A stretch of DNA of 64,000 nucleotides from Rhodoferax sp. U11-2br (lineage in GTDB: Bacteria > Pseudomonadota > Gammaproteobacteria > Burkholderiales > Burkholderiaceae_C), in contig NZ_JAHFZF010000003.1 in the NCBI RefSeq assembly GCF_018619435.1, positions 1 through 64,000 of the forward strand, given 5' to 3'. The notes below the pieces were generated by a model that worked only from the letters and a program-made list of their open reading frames with translations, was not told the origin of the DNA and did not search any database. Below, piece after piece: positions 16,763 through 29,734 of the stretch. The stretch's first letter is position 1. Every line of letters begins with the position of its first letter. A program made the translations under genes and the position numbers.

Positions 16763-17845
16763 ATGGATCGTCGTTCAATCATCAAAAACGCGGGTATCGC
16801 CGGTGTTTTGGCCGCAGGGGCCGCACCTGCTGTGCATGCGCAGGCCGCCGTGCGCTGGCGCCTGGCGTCCAGTTTCCCCAAATCACTGGACACGATTTAT
16901 GGCGCAGCCGAAGTGATGTCCAAGGCGGTCAGGGCGATGTCGGGCGGCAAGTTCGAGATTTCCGTGCATGCCGGTGGTGAGTTGATGCCTCCCTTTGGTG
17001 TGGTGGACGGTGTGCAAAACGGCACGGTGGAGATGACCCACACCGTGCCTTATTATTTTTACGGCAAGAACCCGGCGTTTGCCCTGGGCTCGGCCATCCC
17101 ATTTGGTCTGAACGCGCGCCAGATGACGGCCTGGATGATGCACGGCAATGGCCGCAAGCTCATGAACGAGTTGTATGCCACCTACGGCATGGTCAGTTAT
17201 GCCGGTGGCAACACCGGTGTGCAGATGGGTGGCTGGTACCGCAAGGAAATCAAGTCGCTTGCCGACTTCAAGGGCATGAAGATGCGCCTGGGTGGTGGGT
17301 TGGTGGGTGAGGTGATGCAAGGACTGGGCGCCGTACCACAAAGCATTCCGGGTGGTGAGATTTACCAGGCGTTGGAGAAAGGCACGATTGACGCGGCCGA
17401 ATGGGTGGGCCCTTATGACGACCAGAAGCTCGGCTTCAACAAGGTGGCACCGTACTACTACTATCCCGGCTGGTGGGAAGGTGGCCCCGAAGTGGACTTT
17501 TATGCCAACCAGAAAGCGGTGGACAGCCTGTCGGCAGAAAACAAGGCCATCCTGGAAACCGCCTGTGCCATGGCCTCCACCGACATGTTGGCCAAATACG
17601 ACGCCTTCAATCCGACCGCTTTGAAACAACTGGTGGCCGCGAAAACCAAGGTTCTGCCCTTCCCGCAGGACGTGCTGGAAGGCTCCTTCAAGGCGGCGAT
17701 GACGGTGTTTGAGGCCAACAATGCCAAGAGCCCCGAGTGGAAGAAGATTTACGCCGACCTGCGCAATTTTCAGCGTGACCAGGTGTTGTGGTTCCGTTTT
17801 GCCGAAGCCAAGTTCGACTCGTTCATGGCCACCCGCAAGCTCTGA
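16763..17845 (+). CDS. TRAP transporter substrate-binding protein (DctP/TakP type)
   Basis: A 360-residue periplasmic receptor. The N-terminus MDRRSIIKNAGIAGVLAAGA is a Tat-like signal, ending at AHAQ or close to it. The mature part is of the DctP family: WRLASSFPKSLDTIYG, MRLGGGLVGEVMQGLGAVPQ and the specificity segment GWWEGGPEVDFY. This matches the TakP branch, which binds 2-oxo acids or related organic acids; the exact ligand is unknown. The ribosome site AGAGGAG is good. It converges with the permease genes and shares a bidirectional terminator with them. Confidence 0.88.
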   Translation: MDRRSIIKNAGIAGVLAAGAAPAVHAQAAVRWRLASSFPKSLDTIYGAAEVMSKAVRAMSGGKFEISVHAGGELMPPFGVVDGVQNGTVEMTHTVPYYFYGKNPAFALGSAIPFGLNARQMTAWMMHGNGRKLMNELYATYGMVSYAGGNTGVQMGGWYRKEIKSLADFKGMKMRLGGGLVGEVMQGLGAVPQSIPGGEIYQALEKGTIDAAEWVGPYDDQKLGFNKVAPYYYYPGWWEGGPEVDFYANQKAVDSLSAENKAILETACAMASTDMLAKYDAFNPTALKQLVAAKTKVLPFPQDVLEGSFKAAMTVFEANNAKSPEWKKIYADLRNFQRDQVLWFRFAEAKFDSFMATRKL

Positions 17846-17863
17846 TAAGGCGCTTTTTCCCAA

Positions 17864-17898
17864 CAACAAAAAACCCGCTTGATGCGGGTTTTTTGTTG
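17864..17898. terminator. bidirectional terminator between dctP-like and dctM-like genes
   Basis: A perfect 15-bp stem (CAACAAAAAACCCGC and its complement) closes a five-base loop. A-run and T-run flanks serve both strands of this convergent pair. Confidence 0.9.
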
Positions 17899-17944
17899 GA
17901 GACGACCTGTGTCGCTGACGACAGGTCGCATGCGACAACTCAGC

Positions 17945-19735
17945 CTATTTGTTGGTTTTCATGGACTCTTCCATGGCTTTCATGGGGTCGTCCGCAGCGG
18001 GGGCGCCCGGTGCCGGCTCGGGTTGGGGTTCTGTGCTCTCGGTCGAGGGCGTCTGCGCCTCTGGCGTTGGCACTTGCGGCTCGGCATCCGGCATGTTGGC
18101 CATCATTTCGGCAGCCACCTTGTCCAGATCCACCGCCTCTTTTTTGTCCAGGCCACTCGAGACAATGCCCGGGAAAGCAATGATGAGCCCCACCATGATG
18201 ATCTGGATGATCACAAACGGCACTGCTCCCCAATAGATCTGCATCGTGGTCACCGGCTGGATCAGCTTCTTGGTGAGCCGGTCGGTGTAGGCCTTGCCGG
18301 GGGCCACACTGCGCAGGTAGAACAGCGCAAAACCAAAGGGCGGGTGCATGAACGAGGTCTGCATGTTCACACCCAGCAGCACACCAAACCAGATCAGGTC
18401 AATGCCCATCTTCTCGGCCACCGGTGCCAGCAAAGGCACCACAATGAACGCCAGCTCGAAGAAGTCCAGGAAAAATGCCAGGAAAAAGATCAGGACGTTC
18501 ACCACAATCAGAAAGCCCAGTTGGCCACCGGGCACCGAGCTCAGCAGATGCTCCACCCATTTGGAGCCATCCACCCCCTGGAACACCAGGCTGAACACGG
18601 TCGAGCCCACCAGGATGAAGACGACAAAACTCGACAGCTTGGTGGTGGAGGTCAGTGCCTGCTTGAGCAGGGCCAGGCTCAGGCGTTGTCGGCTGGCGGC
18701 CATCAGCAACGCGCCCATGGCACCCATGGCGCCGCCTTCGGTGGGGGTGGCAACTCCTAAAAATATAGTGCCAAGCACAAGAAAAATAAGGAGAAGCGGC
18801 GGGATCAGCACAAAGGTGACCCGTTCGGCCATGCGCGACAGCAACCCGGCGCGGGTCACCTTGTTCAGCACCGCTATCAAAAAAGCCAGCACCACACCGG
18901 CACACAAAGACACCACCACGGTTTCGTCCTTGGCCACCATCAGCACCTCTTCACCCTTGAGGTAGCTCAGCACCTGGGCGTAATGCTGTCCCAGGTAGAT
19001 CGCCACACCAGCACTCAAGACCGTCAAAATGCCCAGCGATGGCAGGCCACTGCTGCCGTTGTCTTCGCGGATGGTGCGCGCCTCGGGCGGCAGGGCGGGC
19101 ACCCAGTTGGGGCGGACAAAAGTGATCAGCAACACGTACCCAAAGTACAGGCCGGTCAGCGCAAAGCCCGGAATAAACGCGCCCTTGTACATCTCACCGA
19201 CACTGCGGCCCAGCTGGTCGGCCAGAATGATCAGCACCAAAGAGGGGGGGATGATTTGCGCCAGCGTACCCGAGGCGGCAATCACGCCCGAGGCAATGCG
19301 CCGGTCATAACCGTAGCGCAGCATGATGGGCAGAGAAATCAGGCCCATCGAGATCACCGAGGCCGCCACGACACCGGTGGTGGCGGCCAGCAGGGCGCCG
19401 ACAAAAATCACCGCAAAGGCCAGCCCGCCGCGCAGGGGACCAAACAGCTGGCCGATGGTGTCGAGCAAGTCCTCGGCCATGCCGCTGCGCTCCAGGATCA
19501 GGCCCATCAGGGTGAAAAACGGGATCGCCAGCAGGGTGTCGTTTTGCATGATGCCAAAGATGCGCAGCGGCAGCGCCTGCATCAGAGCTTCGGGCAGCAG
19601 CCCAAGCTCCACCCCGACAAAACCAAAAAACAGGCCACAGGCACCCAGGCTGAACGCCACCGGAAAACCCATCAGCAGGAAGACGATCAGCCCCATGAAC
19701 ATGATCGGGGCGATATTGGTTGAAATGAACTCCAT
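17945..19735 (-). CDS. TRAP transporter large permease (DctM type)
   Basis: A 596-residue inner-membrane protein with twelve or more helices, the ion-driven translocation subunit. Signatures include GFPVAFSLGACGLFFG, GTLAQIIPPSLVLIILAD, and ATPTEGGAMGAMGALLM near the middle. It is longer than the common 430-residue DctM because of an extra central hydrophobic region (about 235-320) and a C-terminal tail from about residue 530 that is acidic and Pro/Glu/Ala-rich and lies outside the membrane. It follows the small permease gene by 15 bases. Confidence 0.9.
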   Translation of the reverse strand: MEFISTNIAPIMFMGLIVFLLMGFPVAFSLGACGLFFGFVGVELGLLPEALMQALPLRIFGIMQNDTLLAIPFFTLMGLILERSGMAEDLLDTIGQLFGPLRGGLAFAVIFVGALLAATTGVVAASVISMGLISLPIMLRYGYDRRIASGVIAASGTLAQIIPPSLVLIILADQLGRSVGEMYKGAFIPGFALTGLYFGYVLLITFVRPNWVPALPPEARTIREDNGSSGLPSLGILTVLSAGVAIYLGQHYAQVLSYLKGEEVLMVAKDETVVVSLCAGVVLAFLIAVLNKVTRAGLLSRMAERVTFVLIPPLLLIFLVLGTIFLGVATPTEGGAMGAMGALLMAASRQRLSLALLKQALTSTTKLSSFVVFILVGSTVFSLVFQGVDGSKWVEHLLSSVPGGQLGFLIVVNVLIFFLAFFLDFFELAFIVVPLLAPVAEKMGIDLIWFGVLLGVNMQTSFMHPPFGFALFYLRSVAPGKAYTDRLTKKLIQPVTTMQIYWGAVPFVIIQIIMVGLIIAFPGIVSSGLDKKEAVDLDKVAAEMMANMPDAEPQVPTPEAQTPSTESTEPQPEPAPGAPAADDPMKAMEESMKTNK

Positions 19736-19750
19736 ATTGTTCCCCTGGCC

Positions 19751-20359
19751 TCAGGCCGCTTTGGTTGGCGCGGCTTTTTCTTCAGCCAGTTTCTGGATGG
19801 CGGCGGCCAGTTCTTCCTCAGCGGATTTGCCCAGCACCTTTTCGGTCGGGTCCTCAATCAGCCCCATCAGGAACGCCAGTCGCTTGATCAGCTCGGATAG
19901 GCCTTGTAACCACAGGAGGGCAAAACCCAGCGGCATCATGGCGTACACCGGCCAGCGGATCAGACCACCTGCGTTGCCCGACATCTCACCGCTGTGAAAA
20001 CCTTTCAGGAAAAACGGCAGGCTAAACCAGATGATGGCGCTGCAAAACGGCAGCAGGAAACAGGTGAAGCCAAACACGTCAACCCAGGTCTGGGTGCGTT
20101 TGGTCAGGCGCCCGTAGAACACGTCAATCTTCACATGTTCACCATTTAGCAGGGTGTAGGCCGAGGCCAGCAGAAAGGCCGCCGCAAACAGGTACCACTG
20201 CACTTCGAGAAAAGCGTTGGAACTGACGTTGAAGGTTTTGCGCACCACCGCATTGAGGGCGCTGATCACGGTCGAGGCCAGAATGAGCCAGATCACATAC
20301 TTGCCAATCCAACGGTTGAGCCCGTCAATGGCATTCGATAACTTTAAAAACGCCTGCAT
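19751..20359 (-). CDS. TRAP transporter small permease (DctQ type)
   Basis: A 202-residue membrane protein with four helices (about 18-38, 55-75, 100-122 and 145-165), as in DctQ subunits, including NAVVRKTFNVSSNAFLEVQWYLF in its second helix region. A charged Ala/Glu tail follows. The start at 20359 has GGAG seven bases upstream. It forms an operon with the large permease gene and is presumed to work with the receptor encoded on the opposite strand. Confidence 0.88.
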   Translation of the reverse strand: MQAFLKLSNAIDGLNRWIGKYVIWLILASTVISALNAVVRKTFNVSSNAFLEVQWYLFAAAFLLASAYTLLNGEHVKIDVFYGRLTKRTQTWVDVFGFTCFLLPFCSAIIWFSLPFFLKGFHSGEMSGNAGGLIRWPVYAMMPLGFALLWLQGLSELIKRLAFLMGLIEDPTEKVLGKSAEEELAAAIQKLAEEKAAPTKAA

Positions 20360-20806
20360 GTTGTCTCCAGCTTGGGGTATGGAGAGGGTGTTTGTCACCC
20401 TCAGTTTGTTGTCGCGAATGCGATTCAAAGTTTAGCGGGAATGCCTGGTTTCAGTGCGAGGGTTGAACCCGGGGCACCCACGCGCACCGAGCCCTTGGCC
20501 AGAGTCCGTCAGCAGCCACCTTGGTGCTTGTTCAAACGGTGCTGGACCATGGTTTTTTCCCAACGCCTGTGATGTGTTTGCTTGAACGCCTATTTAGGCT
20601 ACAGACCTTGATTGATAAGGGCTAATTGCTTTCAAAAGCATAGTAGATGGCAGAAAGACACACACTCGGATCTTGCCGTGGTGCAGAATGCCTGTCATGC
20701 GCCCGCTTTGTCTAGCTCTGCCCCCCATGGCCGCCGCTTTGATGGCGCGGGTTCGGGCTGTTTTGGGCTGCTGCCGGGCCAGTCGGGTGGGCCGGGGGAG
20801 GCTGGT
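20360..20806. other. divergent intergenic region with repeat copy 3
   Basis: No gene is supported. It must hold promoters for the dctQ-dctM operon and for the hybrid kinase. An interspersed repeat lies at 20596-20643. The last 100 bases keep an open frame upstream of the kinase, but the N-terminus it would encode is Pro/Gly-rich and has no ribosome site. Confidence 0.6.
20596..20643 (+). repeat. interspersed repeat, copy 3
   Basis: AGGCTACAGACCTTGATTGA is followed by TAAGGGCTAATTGCTTTCAA. The AAGGGCTA...GCT.TCAA half is kept while the first arm is mutated. Confidence 0.65.
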
Positions 20807-25855
<5,049 letters not shown>

Positions 25856-25867
25856 GGTTTCAACTTT

Positions 25868-27013
25868 ATGGACTTCCCGCAAGCACCCCGAAAATCCACC
25901 GTGCTGGTGGTGGATGACACACCCGACAACCTGTCCCTGGTGAGTGGCCTGCTGCGTGACGACTACATCGTGCGGGTCGCCAACAATGGTGAAAAGGCCT
26001 TGCGTATTGCGACTTCCGAGCAGCCGCCCGACCTGATTCTGCTCGACATCATGATGCCCGGCATGGATGGCTACGAGGTCTGCCAGCGCCTCAAGGCCGA
26101 CCCCAAGGCGCGCGACATCCGGGTGATTTTCCTGACCGCCAAAGCCGAGATCGAGGACGAGCGCAAGGGTTTTGAGCTGGGCGCGGTGGACTACATTACC
26201 AAACCGATCAGCCCGCCCATTTTGCAAGAGCGGGTCAAAACCCATCTGGCACTCAAGGCCTCGTCGGATTTTCTGCGCGACAAAAGCGCCTATCTGGAGC
26301 AGGAGGTGGCGCGGCGCACCGCCGAGGTGATGGCGATCCAGGATGTGACCATTCTGGCGCTGGCCTCACTCGCGGAGACCCGCGACACCGATACCGGCAA
26401 CCACATCCGGCGCACCCAGTACTACGTGCAGGCACTGGCGCTGCAGCTGCGCCAGCACCCGCGCTTTGAGCGGTATCTGAGTGAGGCCAACATCACCATG
26501 CTGTTCAAGTCGGCGCCGCTGCATGACATCGGCAAAGTGGGCATTCCGGATCGCATCCTGCTCAAGCCCGGGGGCTTCGAACCGCACGAGCTGGAGATCA
26601 TGAAACGCCATACCACTCTGGGGTTCGAAGCCATCGAACACGCGGAGAAAGCCTTGGGTATCACGGTGGACTTCTTGCGCGCGGCCAAGGAAATTGCCTT
26701 GTCGCACCAGGAAAAGTGGGATGGCAGCGGTTACCCGCAGGGCCTGGTGGGGGATGCCATCCCGATCAGCGCACGCCTGATGGCGCTGGCCGATGTTTAT
26801 GACGCCTTGATCAGTCGACGGGTCTACAAAGCGGGTATGTCACATGCCCAGGCGGTCGAGATCATTCTGGCAGGCCGGGCCAGCCACTTTGACCCGGATG
26901 TGGTGGATGCGTTTGTGGCGGTGCAGGATGCGTTTCAGGCGATTGCCGCGCGTTTTGCGGACCGCGAAGTTGATCCGAGCCCAGCCCTTCGGCCACCTGT
27001 GTTACCCCAATAA
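25868..27013 (+). CDS. response regulator with HD-GYP phosphodiesterase domain
   Basis: A 381-residue RpfG-like protein that should hydrolyse cyclic di-GMP when phosphorylated. Receiver domain at residues 10-125 with phospho-acceptor Asp60 and TKP at 111-113; short coiled coil 135-155; HD-GYP domain from about 160. The metal motif is H219-D220 in PLHDIGKVGIPD, and HQEKWDGSGYP ends in the GYP motif at 288-290. It lies 12 bases behind the hybrid kinase gene, so the pair resembles RpfC/RpfG, although the kinase here has PAS domains and no RpfC-type membrane sensor. Confidence 0.94.
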   Translation: MDFPQAPRKSTVLVVDDTPDNLSLVSGLLRDDYIVRVANNGEKALRIATSEQPPDLILLDIMMPGMDGYEVCQRLKADPKARDIRVIFLTAKAEIEDERKGFELGAVDYITKPISPPILQERVKTHLALKASSDFLRDKSAYLEQEVARRTAEVMAIQDVTILALASLAETRDTDTGNHIRRTQYYVQALALQLRQHPRFERYLSEANITMLFKSAPLHDIGKVGIPDRILLKPGGFEPHELEIMKRHTTLGFEAIEHAEKALGITVDFLRAAKEIALSHQEKWDGSGYPQGLVGDAIPISARLMALADVYDALISRRVYKAGMSHAQAVEIILAGRASHFDPDVVDAFVAVQDAFQAIAARFADREVDPSPALRPPVLPQ

Positions 27014-27017
27014 GGCA

Positions 27018-27067
27018 TTAAATGAGCCTGTAGCCCTTATATAACAAGGGCTAGTCACTCTCAAAAA
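27018..27067 (+). repeat. interspersed repeat, copy 4
   Basis: AAATGAGCCTGTAGCCCTTA is followed by TAACAAGGGCTAGTCACTCT, then CAAAAACG. It lies four bases after the HD-GYP gene stop and is nearly identical to copy 1 over the hairpin. Confidence 0.8.
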
Positions 27068-27390
27068 CGAAGTCTCACAGGCGCGGGCTGTTGCGCGCGC
27101 CACATACAGTCTGGTGCCCACCCGTGTGTGCACTGGCAACAGGCTCGTGATGGCCAGTTGCAAAAAGCGGCCAAGCTGTTGTGGCATCAACACCTGTGCC
27201 TGTGGCATGACTGAGCAACGTCATCCACAGGACAGGCTTAGCACCGAAATGGCGGGTGGATGTGTTGGCACCGGGACGGACAGGCTCCGCACGTCAACAC
27301 AGGCTGGGTGGGGCTGAACACGCTCGAGGCAAGGCGGGGCTTGCCAACACCCGCTGAGGGAGGGGCAACCCCAGGCTTGCTGTTCCTTTC

Positions 27391-27409
27391 AAGAATGGTT
27401 ATCATTTGC
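27391..27409. promoter_or_regulatory. Fur box 1 upstream of bfd
   Basis: AAGAATGGTTATCATTTGC matches 13 of 19 positions of the Fur consensus (GATAATGATAATCATTATC). It is centred about 50 bases before the bfd start, so iron-loaded Fur should repress bfd. Confidence 0.7.
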
Positions 27410-27414
27410 CAACT

Positions 27415-27433
27415 GGGAATAGTTACCATTACT
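27415..27433. promoter_or_regulatory. Fur box 2 upstream of bfd
   Basis: GGGAATAGTTACCATTACT matches 11 of 19 consensus positions and is offset 24 bases from box 1. A tandem arrangement would allow cooperative repression. Confidence 0.5.
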
Positions 27434-27449
27434 GGAGATCAAGAGCGTC

Positions 27450-27677
27450 ATGATTATTTGCGTTTGCCGTCGCGTCAATGACAAAACGATTGAACGTTGT
27501 GCGCGCGCGGGTCTGGATTTTGATGACCTCCAGATGGAGTTGGGCGTGGCCACCCAGTGTGGCAAATGTGAGTGCAAGGCCAGAAGCATCATCGCGGAAT
27601 GCAGCCCGAACCAGTTGGTTGCCCACATCGAGCACAACGGCCAGCCAACCCGGGGTTTGATTGCTTTGGCCGGCTAG
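27450..27677 (+). CDS. bfd: bacterioferritin-associated ferredoxin
   Basis: A 75-residue [2Fe-2S] protein. The cluster ligands are C4 and C6 (CVC) and C37 and C40 (CGKC), the Bfd pattern. Bfd docks on bacterioferritin at the haem and passes electrons that release stored iron. The tandem Fur boxes upstream predict expression under iron shortage. Two bacterioferritin genes follow 126 bases later on the same strand. Confidence 0.93.
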   Translation: MIICVCRRVNDKTIERCARAGLDFDDLQMELGVATQCGKCECKARSIIAECSPNQLVAHIEHNGQPTRGLIALAG

Positions 27678-27803
27678 GAGCTGCCATCGTCTTTCGCCCT
27701 GTGATGCCCTGAAAATTCTGCCACGGTGGGTGATGACCCCACGCTGTTGACTTGCGTCTGTGCGTTTCTACAATGCGCGGACCCAACCAACAGGAGCCCC
27801 ACC

Positions 27804-28271
27804 ATGCAAGGCAGTCCAGCAGTTCTTTCCTATCTCAACTTCCTTCTGGCCGGCGAGCTTGCTGCGCGTGATCAGTATTTCATCCATTCGCGCATGTTTC
27901 ACGAATGGGGCTATGGCAAGCTGCATGATCGCATTGCCCACGAAATGGCCGATGAAACCGGTCATGCCAGTGCCTTGATTGCCAGAATTCTGATGTTGGG
28001 TGGCACACCCGCCATGACACCCGAACAACTCAACATTGGCAGCAGCGTGGTGTCCATGCTCGAGAACGATCTGGCGGTGGAGTTCAAGGTGCGCGCTGAC
28101 CTCAAGAAGGGTGTGGCTCTGTGCGAGACAGAGCAGGACTATGTGTCGCGCAACATCCTGGTGGCACAACTCAAGGACACCGAAGAAGACCATGCCCATT
28201 GGCTGGAACAGCAGCTGTTCCTGATCCAACAGATCGGCCTGCCCAATTACCTGCAAAGCCAGGCCAGCTGA
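27804..28271 (+). CDS. bfr: bacterioferritin subunit with ferroxidase site, no haem ligand
   Basis: A 155-residue ferritin-like subunit. The diiron ferroxidase residues of E. coli Bfr are all present: E18, Y25, E51, H54, an aligned E93 and the E-x-x-H pair in TEEDHAHW. The haem-ligating methionine of position 52 is threonine (ADETGHA), so haem cannot bind in the usual way. It oxidises Fe(II) for storage in the 24-subunit shell. AGGAG lies eight bases before the ATG. It is followed 23 bases later by a second bfr with the opposite set of residues. Confidence 0.92.
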   Translation: MQGSPAVLSYLNFLLAGELAARDQYFIHSRMFHEWGYGKLHDRIAHEMADETGHASALIARILMLGGTPAMTPEQLNIGSSVVSMLENDLAVEFKVRADLKKGVALCETEQDYVSRNILVAQLKDTEEDHAHWLEQQLFLIQQIGLPNYLQSQAS

Positions 28272-28294
28272 CACCCTCTTTAGGAGCCATCACC

Positions 28295-28762
28295 ATGAAG
28301 ATCTCCCAGCCCGTTTTGATGGTGCTCAACAGCGCCTTGCGTGAATCGCTGACCGCCATCAACCAGTATTTTCTGCACGCCCGCATGGCTAAAAACCAGG
28401 GGTATGAGAAGCTCGACAGCAAGATCTACCACCAGTCGATTGACGAGATGAAACACTCGGACCGGCTGATCCAGCGCATCTTTTTGCTCGAAGGGCTGCC
28501 CAACCTGCAGGAACTTGGCAAGCTCCTGATTGGTGAAGATGTGCCGGAAATCATCAGCTGCGACTTGCAGCTGGAGCAGCGCAAACACAGTGTTCTGGTG
28601 GACGCGATTGCGACCTGTGAGCGCGAGCAGGACTATGTCTCACGTGACCTGCTTGAGCACCTCAAAGAGGAGAACGAGGAACACCTGGACTGGCTGGAAA
28701 CCCAGCAGGAGCTGATCCAGAGCATGGGCCTGCCCAACTACCTGCAGAGCCTGACGAGTTAA
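28295..28762 (+). CDS. bfr: bacterioferritin subunit with haem ligand, degenerate ferroxidase site
   Basis: A 155-residue bacterioferritin with the haem ligand M52 in IDEMKHSDR. Two ferroxidase ligands are changed: position 18 is Ser (LRESLTAINQYF) and the residue three before the final site histidine is Asn (EENEEHLDW) where the family has Glu. E51, H54 and E94 remain. It is therefore the likely haem-binding, iron-release partner of the upstream subunit in a mixed shell, as known for two-subunit bacterioferritins of Neisseria and Pseudomonas. AGGAG precedes the start. Confidence 0.92.
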   Translation: MKISQPVLMVLNSALRESLTAINQYFLHARMAKNQGYEKLDSKIYHQSIDEMKHSDRLIQRIFLLEGLPNLQELGKLLIGEDVPEIISCDLQLEQRKHSVLVDAIATCEREQDYVSRDLLEHLKEENEEHLDWLETQQELIQSMGLPNYLQSLTS

Positions 28763-28769
28763 AACACGC

Positions 28770-29666
28770 TCAGGGGTGGCTGAGCTGCCACTTCTGGATG
28801 GCCTGGCGAACGTCGGCCAGCGCCAGCGCCACGGCTTTTTCACCTTCCAGAATGGCTTTGTCTTTCTGGTCAAAGTCGGTGACGCCAATCTTGCCCACCT
28901 TGGGGCGGATCACCACATCGGCGCGCGCCAGCTCCTGTTCACCCAGGCGTCTGATCATGATGACCAGGGACTGGTCAATCATGTTGCTGAGACCGTCAAA
29001 CACCAGCCGCCGCTCCAGCTGGGCGGAGATGTCCACCCCGATCACGATGTCGGCGCCCATCTTGCGTGCGGCATCCACCGGCACCGGACTCACCAGGCAA
29101 CCGTCCACATAGGTTTTGCCGAGGATCTGGGTCGGTTTAAAAAACACCGGGAAGCTGCTGGAGGCGCGCACCGCCTGCCCGGTGTTGCCGCGGGCAAAGT
29201 CGACGCGCTGGCCGGTATCTCCTTGCGTGGCCACTGCCACAAAGGGTTTGGACAACTGGTCGATGGGCCGGTTTTTGACCAGCTCGTTGACATAGTCCTG
29301 CAGTTTCTGGCCAATCATCAGGCCTTCCCAGGGACTGCGCAGGTTGAAGTCTTTGACCTTGCTCTCGTCCAGCCCAAAGGCCAGCTCCTGCAGCGCAAAA
29401 CCGTCGAGCCCGCTGGCGTACAAGGCGCCGACCACACTGCCGGCGCTGGTGCCGGCGATCAGTTCGGGCCGCAGGCCTTGCGCCTCCAGCGCCTTGATCA
29501 CCCCCACATGGGCAAAACCCTTGGTGCCGCCACCACCCAGGGCGATGCCAATGCGCGGCTGGCGTGGCGGGCCGGGTGGGGCCAGCGGTGCCGGGGGTGG
29601 GGGAGCAGAGGTGCTGCAAGCGGCCAACAGGCCAGCGGCAGACAGGAGGAGGGAGCGGCGGTACAT
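28770..29666 (-). CDS. patatin-like phospholipase lipoprotein (RssA family)
   Basis: A 298-residue protein with a lipoprotein signal (LLAAC, Cys17) and a Pro-rich linker. The patatin fold shows the glycine-rich oxyanion loop GGGGTKG (44-50), the nucleophile GTSAGS with Ser74, and the Asp of the dyad in YVDGCLVSP. It should be an acyl hydrolase anchored to a periplasmic membrane face; the substrate is unknown. It is convergent with the second bacterioferritin gene, with only seven bases between the stops. Confidence 0.85.
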   Translation of the reverse strand: MYRRSLLLSAAGLLAACSTSAPPPPAPLAPPGPPRQPRIGIALGGGGTKGFAHVGVIKALEAQGLRPELIAGTSAGSVVGALYASGLDGFALQELAFGLDESKVKDFNLRSPWEGLMIGQKLQDYVNELVKNRPIDQLSKPFVAVATQGDTGQRVDFARGNTGQAVRASSSFPVFFKPTQILGKTYVDGCLVSPVPVDAARKMGADIVIGVDISAQLERRLVFDGLSNMIDQSLVIMIRRLGEQELARADVVIRPKVGKIGVTDFDQKDKAILEGEKAVALALADVRQAIQKWQLSHP

Positions 29667-29679
29667 AAATTTAAGGGCA

Positions 29680-29732
29680 ATTCAAGGCTCATGCCCTTAT
29701 TTCATAAGGGCGAATAGCTATAGATTCAATAG
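29680..29732 (+). repeat. interspersed repeat, copy 5
   Basis: AAGGCTCATGCCCTTATTTC is followed by ATAAGGGCGAATAGCTATAG, ending in ATTCAATAG. The GCCCTTAT/ATAAGGGC arms pair perfectly. It lies between the second cyclase gene's stop and the patatin gene's start. Confidence 0.8.
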
Positions 29733-29734
29733 TT

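Larger units (their letters stand above)
27068..27449. other. intergenic region before bfd
   Basis: No gene is supported; a minus-strand frame at 27002-27208 runs through repeat 4 and has no recognisable content. The 3' end holds two Fur-box candidates. Confidence 0.6.

Noticed and set aside
27002..27208. A 68-codon minus-strand frame overlapping repeat copy 4
   Set aside because: Half of it is the repeat itself and the rest shows no known motif or ribosome site.
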